Shown: positions 8,918 through 19,269, counted from the stretch's first letter. The stretch: DNA of 64,000 nt from CAZBSE01 sp964610385 (GCA_964610385.1 CAZSXW010000006.1:84156-148155), one strand, 5' to 3'. Numbers and translations: made by a program. Notes: generated by a model from the sequence alone, not told the origin.

Positions 8918-9794
8918 GAAGTATGAAATCGGGGGCCAGGCAGTAATAGAAGGCGTTATGATGAGAAGCAAACACTTCTGGGCTCTGGCAGTAAGAAGAC
9001 CCGATAAAACCATATCTACAAAGCTTTTTAAAAATGTTTCTTTAGCCAATAAACATAAAGTATTAGGACTCATGTTCCTACGTGGAGTGGCAGTACTTAT
9101 CGAAAGCATGACCCTGGGATTTAGATCCCTAAGCTATTCAGTAAACGAAGCAACGGAGGAGGACATAAAATTTTCCAAAAAAGAGATGATTATATCCATA
9201 ATAATCGCAGTTACTCTTGCAGTGGGCATTTTTTTTATTCTCCCTACCGTCATAGGCAGAAGTTTTTCTGATTTTTTCCCTAACGCAGTGGTTTATAATC
9301 TACTTGAGGGTTTGATCAGAATCAGTTTTTTTCTTGCCTATATTCTGTTGGTTTCACAGATCAAAGATATAAAGAGGGTTTTTCAGTATCATGGTGCGGA
9401 ACATAAGACAATTCAGGCATATGAGAACGATGAGGAACTTACACCTGAAAATGTGAAGAAATACAGCACTCTTCATGTTAGATGCGGGACAAGCTTCCTT
9501 CTAATTGTAATGGTGGTAGCTATTCTTATATTCGCTCTTCTGGGAAAGCAGACCTTATTGTGGCGTATTATATCGAGGGTTCTGCTATTGCCGGTTATCG
9601 CAGGTATTTCGTATGAGTTAATAAAACTTGCGGGCAAATTTAGCAGGTACAAGATCGTAAATATTATTTTTTACCCGGGGCTTCTGATTCAAAAGATCAC
9701 TACCAGGGAACCCGATAAGAGCCAGATAGAGGTGGCTATAAGTTCATTTAAAAAAGTTCTGGAAGCGGAAGAAAAATTAAAGAAGGCGGGTTAA
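8901..9794 (+). CDS. DUF1385 family membrane protein
   Basis: A 297-residue integral membrane protein of the DUF1385 family, of unknown biochemical function. The N-terminus MPKVNKKYEIGGQAVIEGVMMRS is the family signature. Several hydrophobic segments follow, and the conserved cytoplasmic motif YHGAEHKTIQAYEN, rich in potential metal ligands, lies near the middle. CDS start 8901 is preferred over 8871 because the protein family begins at this point. In Firmicutes DUF1385 genes commonly lie between rpmE and prfA, as here. It overlaps thyX and ends 2 bp before prfA. Confidence 0.88.
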   Translation: MPKVNKKYEIGGQAVIEGVMMRSKHFWALAVRRPDKTISTKLFKNVSLANKHKVLGLMFLRGVAVLIESMTLGFRSLSYSVNEATEEDIKFSKKEMIISIIIAVTLAVGIFFILPTVIGRSFSDFFPNAVVYNLLEGLIRISFFLAYILLVSQIKDIKRVFQYHGAEHKTIQAYENDEELTPENVKKYSTLHVRCGTSFLLIVMVVAILIFALLGKQTLLWRIISRVLLLPVIAGISYELIKLAGKFSRYKIVNIIFYPGLLIQKITTREPDKSQIEVAISSFKKVLEAEEKLKKAG

Positions 9795-9796
9795 AC

Positions 9797-10876
9797 ATGA
9801 CTGATTTGCTGGACAGGCTGAAAATATACGATGATAATTACAAAAAACTTGCAGAAAAGCTTTCAAGCCCTGAAGTCTCTTCCAATCCCGATAAAATAAA
9901 AGAATATGGAAAGAGGATGGCAGAGATAGAAGAGATAGTAAACACCGGGAGGAAGTACGGGAAACTCATTTCTTCAATTAAAGATGCAGAAGAAATGCTT
10001 AAAGTAGAGAAGGAAGAAGAGATGAGGAATTTCCTGAAGGATGAAATAAAAGAAAGCAATAATAAAAAGCAAAAACTGGAAAAGAAAATAAAACTGCTCC
10101 TGACTCCTAAGGATCCCGATGATAAAAGAGATGTTATAGTCGAAATAAGAGCTGGTGCAGGGGGAGATGAAGCTGCACTTTTTGCGGAAGTACTTTATAG
10201 ATTATATATAAGATATGCAGAGAGAAAGAAGTGGAAGTGTTCCATACTCAGTTCCAGCAGGCTTGGTATTGGAGGATTTAAGGAAGTGATATTTGAAATT
10301 GAAGGAAGCGGAGTATATGGGACGATGAAATATGAGTCCGGAGTACATAGAGTCCAGAGAGTACCGACAACAGAGTCTCAGGGAAGGATACATACATCTA
10401 CGGCTACAGTAGCAGTTCTACCTACAGCGGAAGAAATCGATATTAAAATAGATAATTCTGATTTAAGAGTGGATGTCTTCCGATCCAGCGGCCCCGGCGG
10501 GCAGTCTGTAAATACGACAGATTCTGCGGTTAGAATAACACATGTCCCGACCGGCATGGTGGTCACCTGCCAGGATGAAAAGTCACAACTTCAGAACAAA
10601 GAAAAAGCTTTAAAGATTCTAAGGGCCAGACTTAGGGAAGCTGAGGAGCGGAAGCAGATAAATGAGCAGGTTGAACAAAGAAGGATGCAGATCGGAACCG
10701 GTGATAGGAGTGAAAGGATAAGGACTTATAATTATCCCCAGGGGAGGGTGACTGATCATAGGATCAATCTGACCTTATATAAACTTGTTGAGATCCTGGA
10801 AGGTGGTCTTGATATTTTAATAGAGTCGTTAAAGACCGCAGACAATAAAAAGAAAATAGAAAAGATTGGGGCTTAA
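9797..10876 (+). CDS. prfA: Peptide chain release factor 1
   Basis: RF1 (359 residues) recognises UAA and UAG stop codons and releases the finished chain. The catalytic GGQ is at 234-236 in RSSGPGGQSVNTTDSAVRITH. The segment GVHRVQRVPTTESQGRIHTSTATVAVLP separates RF1 from RF2, which has a different recognition region. Coiled N-terminal domain 1 spans about residues 1-110. The glutamine of GGQ is the substrate of PrmC, encoded 5 bp downstream. The start is ATG 9797, 2 bp after the DUF1385 stop. Confidence 0.97.
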   Translation: MTDLLDRLKIYDDNYKKLAEKLSSPEVSSNPDKIKEYGKRMAEIEEIVNTGRKYGKLISSIKDAEEMLKVEKEEEMRNFLKDEIKESNNKKQKLEKKIKLLLTPKDPDDKRDVIVEIRAGAGGDEAALFAEVLYRLYIRYAERKKWKCSILSSSRLGIGGFKEVIFEIEGSGVYGTMKYESGVHRVQRVPTTESQGRIHTSTATVAVLPTAEEIDIKIDNSDLRVDVFRSSGPGGQSVNTTDSAVRITHVPTGMVVTCQDEKSQLQNKEKALKILRARLREAEERKQINEQVEQRRMQIGTGDRSERIRTYNYPQGRVTDHRINLTLYKLVEILEGGLDILIESLKTADNKKKIEKIGA

Positions 10877-10881
10877 TTTAT

Positions 10882-11802
10882 TTGCAGATATGGGATGTAA
10901 AAAGCATTCTGGACTGGGCTATAGATTATTTTAAAAAAAAGAGTATCCCACAGCCCAGACTATCAGCGGAGCTTCTTCTCAGTTCAGTGCTTGATCTCAA
11001 CAGGATAAATCTATATTTAAACTATAAGCGTGTCTTAAACAAGCAGGAACTTGCCATATATAAGAAATATATTCTTGAAAGGCTTGAGCATGTCCCAATT
11101 CAATACATATTAAAAGAAGCGTATTTCAGAAAAATCAAATTATATACTGACAACAGGGTATTAATACCAAGACCCGAGACCGAGATCATCGTAGACAGGG
11201 CGTTTGAACTTTTAAAGGAAAATATTAACAGCAAAAAGATAAATATTCTGGAAATTGGTACCGGAAGCGGTGCCATTGCAATAAGTATTGCTTATGAGAT
11301 AAATGACCGGCTTGGAATATCCGGCTCATCCTGGCATATCATAGCTACCGAGAATGACCCTGGAGCGCTGGAGATAGCAGAGAAAAACTCCGGAAATATT
11401 CTTGATGACAGTAAATCCGGAAATATAGAATTTATCAGATGTGACCTGGCACCGGGTAAAGATTCAGATCTATTTAAAAAGTACCAGAAGAAAATAAATC
11501 TGATTATTTCAAATCCTCCCTATATTTCCGAAAATGATTATAAAGATTTGCCCCGCGAGGTAAGGGACTATGAGCCTAAATCTGCTCTGGTAGCGGGCAG
11601 AACAGGACTGGAATTTTACAGGAAAATACTTACAAAAATCAAGCCTTATTTATCTGAAAGCATGTGCTATATATTATTTGAAACTGATCCTAGAACAAGT
11701 ATTTCTCTAAAGGAAATCTCTAAAGATTTTATAAATCCGAAAAAAGTGACCATCGAGAAGGATTATAGTAACAGGGACCGTATTTTAATAATTGAAGTAT
11801 AG
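10882..11802 (+). CDS. prmC: Release factor glutamine methyltransferase PrmC
   Basis: A 306-residue SAM-dependent enzyme that N5-methylates the GGQ glutamine of RF1 and RF2. The N-terminal helical substrate-binding domain (1-90) is followed by LIPRPETE, the SAM-binding loop ILEIGTGSGAIAIS, and the NPPYIS motif (211-216) that holds the target glutamine. Length is normal (about 280-300). The start is TTG 10882, 5 bp after prfA; a nearby ATG is out of frame. Its place directly behind prfA is the standard arrangement and supports the call. Confidence 0.95.
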   Translation: MQIWDVKSILDWAIDYFKKKSIPQPRLSAELLLSSVLDLNRINLYLNYKRVLNKQELAIYKKYILERLEHVPIQYILKEAYFRKIKLYTDNRVLIPRPETEIIVDRAFELLKENINSKKINILEIGTGSGAIAISIAYEINDRLGISGSSWHIIATENDPGALEIAEKNSGNILDDSKSGNIEFIRCDLAPGKDSDLFKKYQKKINLIISNPPYISENDYKDLPREVRDYEPKSALVAGRTGLEFYRKILTKIKPYLSESMCYILFETDPRTSISLKEISKDFINPKKVTIEKDYSNRDRILIIEV

Positions 11803-11947
11803 GTAAATATAAATACCCGAGAGATCTTTATTGTAAGAAAAATATCACTTTTTATGTCTTATATTGATTTTTAGAGTGTTTGTTTTTTTAAATCTTAGGT
11901 GATAGGATTTTACTAATTTTTATTTAATAAGATATACAGAAGAGAAA

Positions 11948-13252
11948 TTGAGCGCACAGTTAATAGCTATAATAATTTTTGTACTGACTTATATAATTAT
12001 TGCCACTGAAAGAGTAAGCAGAACTATAGTGGCAATTACAGGTGCCCTGCTGCTGATACTGACAGGTGTTTTTAATATAAATGAAGCACTAAGTTTTATC
12101 AGCTGGGAAACCATAGGTCTGCTGTTCGGCATGTTTATTATAGTTGCAGCCTTATCGGATGCCGGTTTTTTTAAATTTCTGGCCCTAATACTTGCTAGGC
12201 GCCTGAAATATTCTCCGGTAAGGATATTTATATTTTTCCCGGTAATAACTGCACTACTATCGGCTTTTATGGATAGTGTTACCGTAATGCTGTTTTTTGC
12301 CACTCTTACCTATGAGCTATGCAAGATGCTGAAAATGAATGCAACTCCCTTAATAATCACCGAGGTAATCCTAGCCAATATCGGAGGATCTGCAACAATG
12401 GTAGGTGATCCGCCTAATGTTATACTGGGTCTTAAATTGGGTTATTACTTTAATGATTTTGTTATTAATAATGCCCCTATTTCCATAGTTGCGGGAACGG
12501 TTACTTTACTTTATTGTTACATGGTAAGCAGAAAATCAATCACTCCACAAGGGCATATACCCAGGGGAGAGTATGAGGCAATGGATCCTGCCGAAGCTAT
12601 AGAAAATAAAAAACAGCTTAAGGTTGCGCTGGTTGCATTAGGGACCGCAATATTGTTTTTAATCACCCACAGTTTTATAGAAGAATATTTCCACGTCCCT
12701 CTGACAGTACCTCTTGCTGCGATGATTCCGGCTTTTACCATGCTGATTGTATTGGGCAAGAAATCGGAGGAGATTTTACTGAAAGTAGACTATGGAGTGT
12801 TGCTGTTTTTTATGGGATTATTTGTAGTAGTAGGAGGCCTGGAACACACAGGGGTCGTAAACACAATTGCAGGCTCTATTACCAATCTCTTCAAGGATAA
12901 TCATATGGGATTTTTAAGTACTCTTGTGTGGGGTTCCGGTGTGGCGAGTGGTATTATAGATAATGTACCCTTTTCTCTTTCCATGGCATATGTCCTGGGA
13001 AACATAGTTAAGTTTGCTGGAGTACCTGCACTGGCAATAATGGTCTGGGCAACCTCATTAGGTGCGGATATAGGGGGTAATTTTTCTCCTATAGGAGCTT
13101 CGGCTAATGTTGTTGCATATGTTACTATGGAAAAAAGAGGTAAGTCAATCGGCTGGAAAAGATGGTTGAAGCTTGCCGTACCGGCTACGTTGATTTCTCT
13201 GGCTATATCAAATATCGGTATTTTTATTAAATACATCACCGGATTCTTTTAA
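11948..13252 (+). CDS. ArsB/NhaD-type ion permease (SLC13-like)
   Basis: A 434-residue polytopic membrane protein of the arsenite/Na+/H+/citrate antiporter superfamily. About ten hydrophobic segments are visible. The family motif GGSATMVGDPPNVILG lies near residues 147-162, and a second inverted-repeat motif, LGADIGGNFSPIGASANVVA, lies near residue 380. The sequence alone does not separate arsenite efflux from Na+/H+ or anion transport; no ars regulator or ATPase gene is adjacent. It starts with TTG 11948 after a 145-bp gap, so it is probably a separate transcript. Confidence 0.85.
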   Translation: MSAQLIAIIIFVLTYIIIATERVSRTIVAITGALLLILTGVFNINEALSFISWETIGLLFGMFIIVAALSDAGFFKFLALILARRLKYSPVRIFIFFPVITALLSAFMDSVTVMLFFATLTYELCKMLKMNATPLIITEVILANIGGSATMVGDPPNVILGLKLGYYFNDFVINNAPISIVAGTVTLLYCYMVSRKSITPQGHIPRGEYEAMDPAEAIENKKQLKVALVALGTAILFLITHSFIEEYFHVPLTVPLAAMIPAFTMLIVLGKKSEEILLKVDYGVLLFFMGLFVVVGGLEHTGVVNTIAGSITNLFKDNHMGFLSTLVWGSGVASGIIDNVPFSLSMAYVLGNIVKFAGVPALAIMVWATSLGADIGGNFSPIGASANVVAYVTMEKRGKSIGWKRWLKLAVPATLISLAISNIGIFIKYITGFF

Positions 13253-13352
13253 TAACAGGACTTATTATATCATTTAGGTTACAGTTACATTTTCTGCCTG
13301 CCAAAGCTATAAAAAGCCTATTAATAGTAAAAGCAAAACCGCTGGATTCCGT

Positions 13353-13380
13353 TTGAAAAAAAATGAAAAACTATTATAAT
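13353..13380 (+). promoter_or_regulatory. Probable promoter of initiator tRNA gene
   Basis: TTGAAA at 13353-13358 and a consensus TATAAT at 13375-13380 are 16 bases apart. They lie 50 bases before the tRNA 5' end. Confidence 0.65.
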
Positions 13381-13430
13381 AGGTTTCTGCGATAGAGAAA
13401 GATAGAGGTATTTCGTATAATAAAATTCAA

Positions 13431-13507
<77 letters not shown>

Positions 13508-13619
13508 AATCTTTAAATTTCCCCCGTTTTTTATTCAGTGGGTTTTTATTTGAATTGGTTTTAAATTATAATTTATAAGAAATTCTTGTAGGATTTACAG
13601 TAAGTTATCTGCACGGTTG

Positions 13620-14099
13620 ATGTATAAATTTTTAAAGAAATACAGATATAAAGTTTTGGTCGGCAGGATTTTTATATCGGTCCTGGTGGTGTTTTTATGC
13701 TTAAGTTCTTCTGCGTGTTCTGCCTTCGGCAGTATTAGAAGCTTTTTTACCGAGAGATTTTCAATTGAAGATGATGTTAAAGAGATTACCGAAGTCATAG
13801 ATACTTTTTTCCATCTGGTTGAAGATAAAGACTACCGGAAAGCATATGAATATTTAAGCAGCCGGGACAGATCACAGGGTACTTTAGAAGATTTTAAGCA
13901 GGATATGGCAAATGTTACGGATATTATCTCTGTAAGTATTAATTATATAGAGATTAATAATGAAACGGCTGTTGCAGGGATAGATATAACCGATTCATAT
14001 GATGGAGAAGAAAAAATATATAAAGATATAGCAGTATCACTCGTAAGAGAGGAAGATGGAAGCTGGAAAATAGTGTTCTGGGATATTGAAGGGAAATAA
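13620..14099 (+). CDS. Putative lipoprotein with NTF2-like fold
   Basis: A 159-residue secreted protein. A basic N-terminus (YKFLKKYRYKVLVGR) is followed by a hydrophobic segment and LSSSAC, which resembles a lipobox, so lipid anchoring is likely. The rest (about 50-159) has the pattern of DUF4878/NTF2-like domains: a helix pair, IDTFFHLVEDKDYRKAYEYLSSRDR, then a beta-rich C-terminus ending in GSWKIVFWDIEG. Function unknown. The start may be ATG 13620 or the adjoining TTG 13617. It precedes ymdB by 53 bp. Confidence 0.65.
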   Translation: MYKFLKKYRYKVLVGRIFISVLVVFLCLSSSACSAFGSIRSFFTERFSIEDDVKEITEVIDTFFHLVEDKDYRKAYEYLSSRDRSQGTLEDFKQDMANVTDIISVSINYIEINNETAVAGIDITDSYDGEEKIYKDIAVSLVREEDGSWKIVFWDIEGK

Positions 14100-14152
14100 A
14101 ATCAAAATTCTTATGGAGTTGATTATAAAAATAAAAGATAGAAAGGTATAAA

Positions 14153-14953
14153 TTGATAGTATTATTTTTAGGAGATGTTTTTGGAAAACCGGGAAGGTCT
14201 ATTTTAGAGAGTAAGCTTCAGACCATAATACTGGAAAATAACGCTGATGTGGTAATCGCTAATGGAGAAAACGCGGCCGGCGGTATAGGTATCACGCCTG
14301 CTATATGTAAGAGATTGTTTGATATGGGAATAGATGTCGTGACTTCGGGTAACCATATTTACAAAAAGAAAGAGATCTATGATTATATAGAAAAACAGCC
14401 CCGACTTTTAAAACCGGCGAATTATCCTCCCGGGACTCCAGGCAGGGGATATTATATTTTATCGGACAGTAAGACAGGTTATAATAAAATTGCTGTGGTA
14501 AATATCTGTGGACGTGTCTTTATAGAAAATTTTGACTGCCCGTTCAGATGTATGGATAAGATACTGGAGGATATAAAAAAAGAGACATCCATAATAATAG
14601 TAGATTTTCATGCCGAGGTCACATCGGAGAAAGTTGCCATGGGATGGTATCTGGACGGAAGAGTAAGTGCATTGATAGGGACGCATACCCATGTTCAGAC
14701 TGCCGATGAGAGAATACTTCCAGGAGGTACTGCCTATATCACAGATGTTGGTATGGTGGGTCCGTTGGATTCGGTTATAGGAGTAAAGAAAGAAAATATA
14801 ATTGAGAGGTTTTTAAAGCTTATGCCCCAGAAATTTATAGTGGCAGAAGACGATTATTTAATAAACGCAGTAATAGTCAAAATCGATGAAAAAAACGGGA
14901 GAGCAAACAACATCAAGAGAATAAATTCTATCGTTAAAAGCGATCAATTATAA
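14153..14953 (+). CDS. ymdB: YmdB-type metallophosphoesterase
   Basis: A 266-residue protein of the TIGR00282/YmdB family, a dinuclear-metal phosphodiesterase active on 2',3'-cAMP in Bacillus subtilis. Metal ligands are visible in LFLGDVFGKPGR (D8), ANGENAAGG, TSGNHIYKK, VDFHAEVTSEK and GTHTHVQTADE. Its length is normal. The start is TTG 14153 with AGAAAGG upstream. In Bacillus the gene influences biofilm and motility decisions through RNA turnover; whether that holds here is unknown. It is followed by tilS after 21 bp. Confidence 0.92.
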   Translation: MIVLFLGDVFGKPGRSILESKLQTIILENNADVVIANGENAAGGIGITPAICKRLFDMGIDVVTSGNHIYKKKEIYDYIEKQPRLLKPANYPPGTPGRGYYILSDSKTGYNKIAVVNICGRVFIENFDCPFRCMDKILEDIKKETSIIIVDFHAEVTSEKVAMGWYLDGRVSALIGTHTHVQTADERILPGGTAYITDVGMVGPLDSVIGVKKENIIERFLKLMPQKFIVAEDDYLINAVIVKIDEKNGRANNIKRINSIVKSDQL

Positions 14954-14974
14954 ATCAGAGGTTTCAAATCCAAT

Positions 14975-16480
14975 ATGGAAAAAGATATATATAAATATGG
15001 GTTTGCAAAGAATAAAACTGTAATTGGAGCCATAAAGGCTATTGAATCCTTTAATATGATAGATGATGGAGATAAAATACTGATCTCTATATCGGGAGGG
15101 CCTGATTCGGTCTTTTTAACCCACCTGCTTTATCTGATGAGGCCGATCTGTAATCTAACTCTTTACGGTTTTTGCCTGGACCATATGACTCGAAACGGGG
15201 AGTCGACTAGAGATTCTTTATTTGTCAAAGAGTTATACAGGAAACTGGGTATTAAATTATTCAGCCGGAAAATAGACGTAAAAAAATGGTGTAAATCAAA
15301 TGGTCTCTCCTTCCAGGAGGGAGCAAGAAAGCTGAGGCTTGAAAGACTTTTTGAGATTTCAGAAAAAAAAGATATAGATAAGATCGCTGTAGGTCACAAT
15401 GCTGATGATAATATTGAGACTTTTATCATGCGCCTAATAAGAGGTGCGGGAGCAAGGGGTCTTTCCAGCATAAAACCTGTAAGCGGAAAGATCATAAGGC
15501 CTCTTATTAATACATTAAGAAATGATATAATTTCTTATCTAGAAAGAAATAATATATCTTACTGTGTGGATAGGACCAATCTTGAGAATATATATTTCAG
15601 AAACAGGATAAGAAATATCATAATCCCATTTATAGAAAAAGAATGCCGCGCTAAATCTTTCAGATCTAATTTGATGAGGTCTATAAACATATTAAAAGAA
15701 GAAAATGAATTTATAGAAAAATACTCGCTGGATAAGGTTTTAAAGGCAGCTTCAGTAAAAAAAGACAAGTCGGGGAAAAATGTCATCTTTATAAAAGTCC
15801 CTGTTTCAGGGATAAATAAGGAAACTGTGGCAGTCCAGAGAAGGATGGTGTTGTCGGCCCTGGAGATGGCCGGTAGTACTCTTGAGGATATAAGCTTCAA
15901 AAATGTAGATGATATTTTAGGGATATGTACTTTAGGAGGGGAGTATAAAGCTGTTTATCCCGAAAGTAAATTAAGGGTATTTAAAGCAGGCAGTTATATT
16001 TATTTTGTCAATTTCGAGATCAGGGGAAACCTACCTGGTGAAATCAAGAGTTTTTTAAAAGATATTGGGAGTGAAGGCAAAGAAAATAAGGGAAAGGAAG
16101 TAAAAATCGGGGCCAGGATCAGGCTGGACGATTTCAATCTGGATCTGTGGTCTGAACTTTTAAAATTAAATAGTGATAAAATAAATTTTAAAGGGGTAAA
16201 AAATACGGAAGCATTTTTGGATTATAATAAGGTCAAACCCCCGTTGAGAGTAAGGACCTGGAAGAGAGGAGATAAATTTTACCCCCTGGGTATGAATAGG
16301 GAGAAAAAGATCCAGGATTTTTTTATTGACAGCAAGATACCGGTAAATCTAAGAAAACTGGTACCTATATTTACAGACAGGGAAAAAATAATATGGGTAG
16401 GAAATAACAGGATCGATAACAGGGTGAGTGTGACTAAAGACACTAAAAATGTCTTGCATTTGAAGTTATTCAAAAAATAA
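14975..16480 (+). CDS. tilS: tRNA(Ile)-lysidine synthase
   Basis: TilS (501 residues) attaches lysine to C34 of tRNA-Ile(CAU), changing its codon reading from AUG to AUA. The N-type ATP-PPase loop is SGGPDS (40-45). LDHMTRNGES, GLSFQEGARKLRLERL and GHNADDNIETFIMRLIRGAG follow as family blocks. A C-terminal TilS substrate-binding domain ends with WKRGDKFYPLG and KKIQDFFIDSKIP. It is followed by hpt and ftsH, the tilS-hpt-ftsH order common in Gram-positive bacteria. Confidence 0.96.
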   Translation: MEKDIYKYGFAKNKTVIGAIKAIESFNMIDDGDKILISISGGPDSVFLTHLLYLMRPICNLTLYGFCLDHMTRNGESTRDSLFVKELYRKLGIKLFSRKIDVKKWCKSNGLSFQEGARKLRLERLFEISEKKDIDKIAVGHNADDNIETFIMRLIRGAGARGLSSIKPVSGKIIRPLINTLRNDIISYLERNNISYCVDRTNLENIYFRNRIRNIIIPFIEKECRAKSFRSNLMRSINILKEENEFIEKYSLDKVLKAASVKKDKSGKNVIFIKVPVSGINKETVAVQRRMVLSALEMAGSTLEDISFKNVDDILGICTLGGEYKAVYPESKLRVFKAGSYIYFVNFEIRGNLPGEIKSFLKDIGSEGKENKGKEVKIGARIRLDDFNLDLWSELLKLNSDKINFKGVKNTEAFLDYNKVKPPLRVRTWKRGDKFYPLGMNREKKIQDFFIDSKIPVNLRKLVPIFTDREKIIWVGNNRIDNRVSVTKDTKNVLHLKLFKK

Positions 16481-16512
16481 TTTATATATGATTTAATGAA
16501 TTAGGGTGATTG

Positions 16513-17088
16513 ATGGGATTATATAAGCTTAAAAAGATAAACGGTAAAAAAGTCCTGTTATATAATGATAAGAAGATCATAGTTCTAATAGATGAAAAGC
16601 AGCTGCACGAGAGAGTGGAAGAATTAGGGCGGGAGATAACCAGAGACTATGAGGATAAGAATCCTGTCTTAGTATCTGTTTTAAGGGGTTCTTTTATTTT
16701 TGTAGCTGATATATGCAGGGAGATAAAAGTACCGGTCACTTTTGATTTTATGGCTGTTTCAAGTTATGGGGACTCTAAAGTAAGCTCTGGAATCGTAAGA
16801 ATAACCAAAGACCTGGAATTCAGCATAGAAAATAAAGAAGTTATCATAATGGAGGATATAGTTGATTCGGGCAGGACTTTGAATTATCTGATAAAGAATT
16901 TACAGGCAAGAAATCCGAAAAACGTGGAAGTCTGTGCGCTTTTGGATAAAGATGTCCCCAGAAAGACTAAAAACAGGATTAAATATAAAGGATTTGATAT
17001 TCCTAATAAATTTGTGGTAGGATATGGTCTTGATTTTGCAGAGAAGTACAGGAATTTCCCTTTTGTGGGTTATATTGAAAATGAATAG
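16513..17088 (+). CDS. hpt: Hypoxanthine phosphoribosyltransferase
   Basis: A 191-residue purine-salvage enzyme making IMP or GMP from hypoxanthine or guanine and PRPP. The PRPP-binding signature IIMEDIVDSGRTL is at about 111-123, and VSVLRGSFIF (54-63) is the pyrophosphate loop. The C-terminal VGYGLDFAEKYRNFPFVGYI is typical of the family. ATG 16513 is preferred; TTG 16510 precedes it. It lies between tilS and ftsH, as in many Gram-positive bacteria. Confidence 0.95.
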   Translation: MGLYKLKKINGKKVLLYNDKKIIVLIDEKQLHERVEELGREITRDYEDKNPVLVSVLRGSFIFVADICREIKVPVTFDFMAVSSYGDSKVSSGIVRITKDLEFSIENKEVIIMEDIVDSGRTLNYLIKNLQARNPKNVEVCALLDKDVPRKTKNRIKYKGFDIPNKFVVGYGLDFAEKYRNFPFVGYIENE

Positions 17089-17140
17089 TAATTATATTAT
17101 CATCTATGGGGTAGTATAGAAAAGAGTTTAGGGAGTTATT

Positions 17141-19096
17141 TTGAATAAGAAAAATAATAAAGGTTTTAAGGGTTTTAAAAGCAGGGGGTTTAAAAACATA
17201 GCCTTGTTAATACTGCTTATAGTAGTTATGTTTTTAATTTTTAGGAATCCTCTTTTCCTATCATCAGAAGTTAAAGAATTTAATTTAAATGAGTTTGTCG
17301 AAGCGGTTGAACAGGGAAGAATAAGTTCTGCAACACCGATGCTGATAAAAGGTCAGGACAGGACAATAGAGGGAGAGTTGATAGATGGGACAAAGTTTAC
17401 AGTAGCATTTTTAGAAAATTATGAAGTGACTCAATTACTTTTGGATAATGATCTTCCTTTTAAAGTCGATAATCAGCAGCAATCAATATGGATTCAAATT
17501 TTGGTCAATGCAATACCTTTTATTATAATGTTCGGCCTTATTTTCTTTATGATGAACCAGCTTCAGGGCGGAGGTTCCAAAGTCCTCCAGTTTGGAAAGA
17601 GCAAGGCAAGGATGGTCAAAAAGGGTAAGAAGAGGGTGACCTTTAAGGATGTGGCAGGAGTTGATGAGGCCGTAGAGGAATTAAGAGAAATTGAGGAGTT
17701 CCTGGAAAATCCCGGTAAATTTAAGTCCATGGGTGCAAAGATACCCAAGGGTGTATTATTGTACGGGCCTCCCGGTACCGGAAAGACGCTTCTTGCAAGG
17801 GCAGTAGCCGGAGAGGCTGGTGTACCGTTCTTCAGCATAAGCGGTTCAGAATTTGTTGAAATGTTCGTGGGTGTAGGAGCATCAAGGGTCAGGGATCTCT
17901 TTAACCAGGCAAAGGCAAACCAGCCGTCAATAGTTTTTATGGATGAAATAGATGCGGTAGGAAGACACAGAGGAGCAGGGCTGGGCGGAGGCCATGATGA
18001 AAGAGAGCAGACCTTAAATCAGCTTCTGGTCGAGATGGATGGATTTGATATTGACAGTACAGTGATATTAATAGCAGCCACTAACAGGCCGGATATACTG
18101 GATCCCGCTCTACTCAGGCCTGGAAGATTTGACAGGCAGATCGTAGTGGACAGGCCAGATCTGCCTGGCAGGGAGAAGATACTTGAAATACATGCCAGGG
18201 GTAAACCCCTGGATAAAAGTGTCAATCTAAAGACTATAGCCAAGCAGACTCCGGGATTTACTGGGGCTGATCTGGCCAATCTTTTCAATGAAGCGTCTCT
18301 TTTATCAGCAAGGCATAACAAGAAAAAAGTAAGTATGTTTGAGATAGAGGAAGCGGTAGAGAGAGTCATAGCCGGCCCCGAGAAGAAGACCAGAATAATA
18401 TCAGAGGAAGAAAAAAGGATAATAGCCTATCATGAATCAGGTCACGCGATACTGTCGTATGTACTCCCTCACACAGACCCTATCCATAAGATATCTATAA
18501 TTTCAAGGGGCAGGGCCCTTGGTTATGTGATCACCCTTCCGGAGGAAGACAGGTTTCTTAAATCAAAGAGAGAACTTCTGGATAATATTACACAGCTTCT
18601 GGGAGGCAGGGTGAGTGAAGAAATGAACTTCAATGATATAACCTCGGGGGCACAGAACGATCTTGATAGAGCTACGAAGATAACCAGAAAAATGATCACG
18701 GAATATGGAATGAGTGAAAAGTTAGGTCCTGTCACCTTTAAAGGTGAAGAAGAAGAAGTCTTTTTAGGGAAAGAATTAGGGTCAAGACCTCATTATAGTA
18801 ATGAAATTGCTTCTGCCATAGATAAAGAAGTACATAATATAATTATGGACAGTTATGAGAGGGCAAGAAAAATACTTCTAGAGAACAGAGAGACTTTGAA
18901 TAATCTTGCAAATGAACTGATGAAGAAGGAGACCCTCACCAGAGAAGAAATACTCAAAGTATTATCTAAGGTGGAAAGTAAGAAAAGAAAAAGGGTCGAG
19001 CAGCTAGTTGTAAAAAGCGAATCTTCAGGGGTTGCAGGCAGGAAGGTTAAAGCGGCAAAAAAGAGAATAACGAGATCGGTTGATAAAAAACAATAG
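17141..19096 (+). CDS. ftsH: ATP-dependent zinc metalloprotease FtsH
   Basis: A 651-residue membrane-anchored AAA+ protease that degrades misassembled membrane and some soluble proteins. Transmembrane segments lie at about 19-36 and 117-139 and flank a small extracytoplasmic domain. The AAA domain has Walker A GPPGTGKT (209-216), Walker B IVFMDEID and the second region of homology (AATNRPDILDPALLRPGRFD). The zinc site is HESGH (431-435). The tail is basic and probably disordered. The start is TTG 17141 with AGGGAG upstream. Confidence 0.97.
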   Translation: MNKKNNKGFKGFKSRGFKNIALLILLIVVMFLIFRNPLFLSSEVKEFNLNEFVEAVEQGRISSATPMLIKGQDRTIEGELIDGTKFTVAFLENYEVTQLLLDNDLPFKVDNQQQSIWIQILVNAIPFIIMFGLIFFMMNQLQGGGSKVLQFGKSKARMVKKGKKRVTFKDVAGVDEAVEELREIEEFLENPGKFKSMGAKIPKGVLLYGPPGTGKTLLARAVAGEAGVPFFSISGSEFVEMFVGVGASRVRDLFNQAKANQPSIVFMDEIDAVGRHRGAGLGGGHDEREQTLNQLLVEMDGFDIDSTVILIAATNRPDILDPALLRPGRFDRQIVVDRPDLPGREKILEIHARGKPLDKSVNLKTIAKQTPGFTGADLANLFNEASLLSARHNKKKVSMFEIEEAVERVIAGPEKKTRIISEEEKRIIAYHESGHAILSYVLPHTDPIHKISIISRGRALGYVITLPEEDRFLKSKRELLDNITQLLGGRVSEEMNFNDITSGAQNDLDRATKITRKMITEYGMSEKLGPVTFKGEEEEVFLGKELGSRPHYSNEIASAIDKEVHNIIMDSYERARKILLENRETLNNLANELMKKETLTREEILKVLSKVESKKRKRVEQLVVKSESSGVAGRKVKAAKKRITRSVDKKQ

Positions 19097-19269
19097 ATAT
19101 AGAAAATTTTTTATCAAAAAAACTTTTTTTAGTATCCAAGAAATAAACCATACATCATACCAATCAGTTTTTAACATTATAAGTAGATTAAACATATCAA
19201 CAAGTAGCGGTTATTATAATTAGTAATGAGATTTTTAAAAAAATATTAATTTAGGATAGGAGCAAGCCA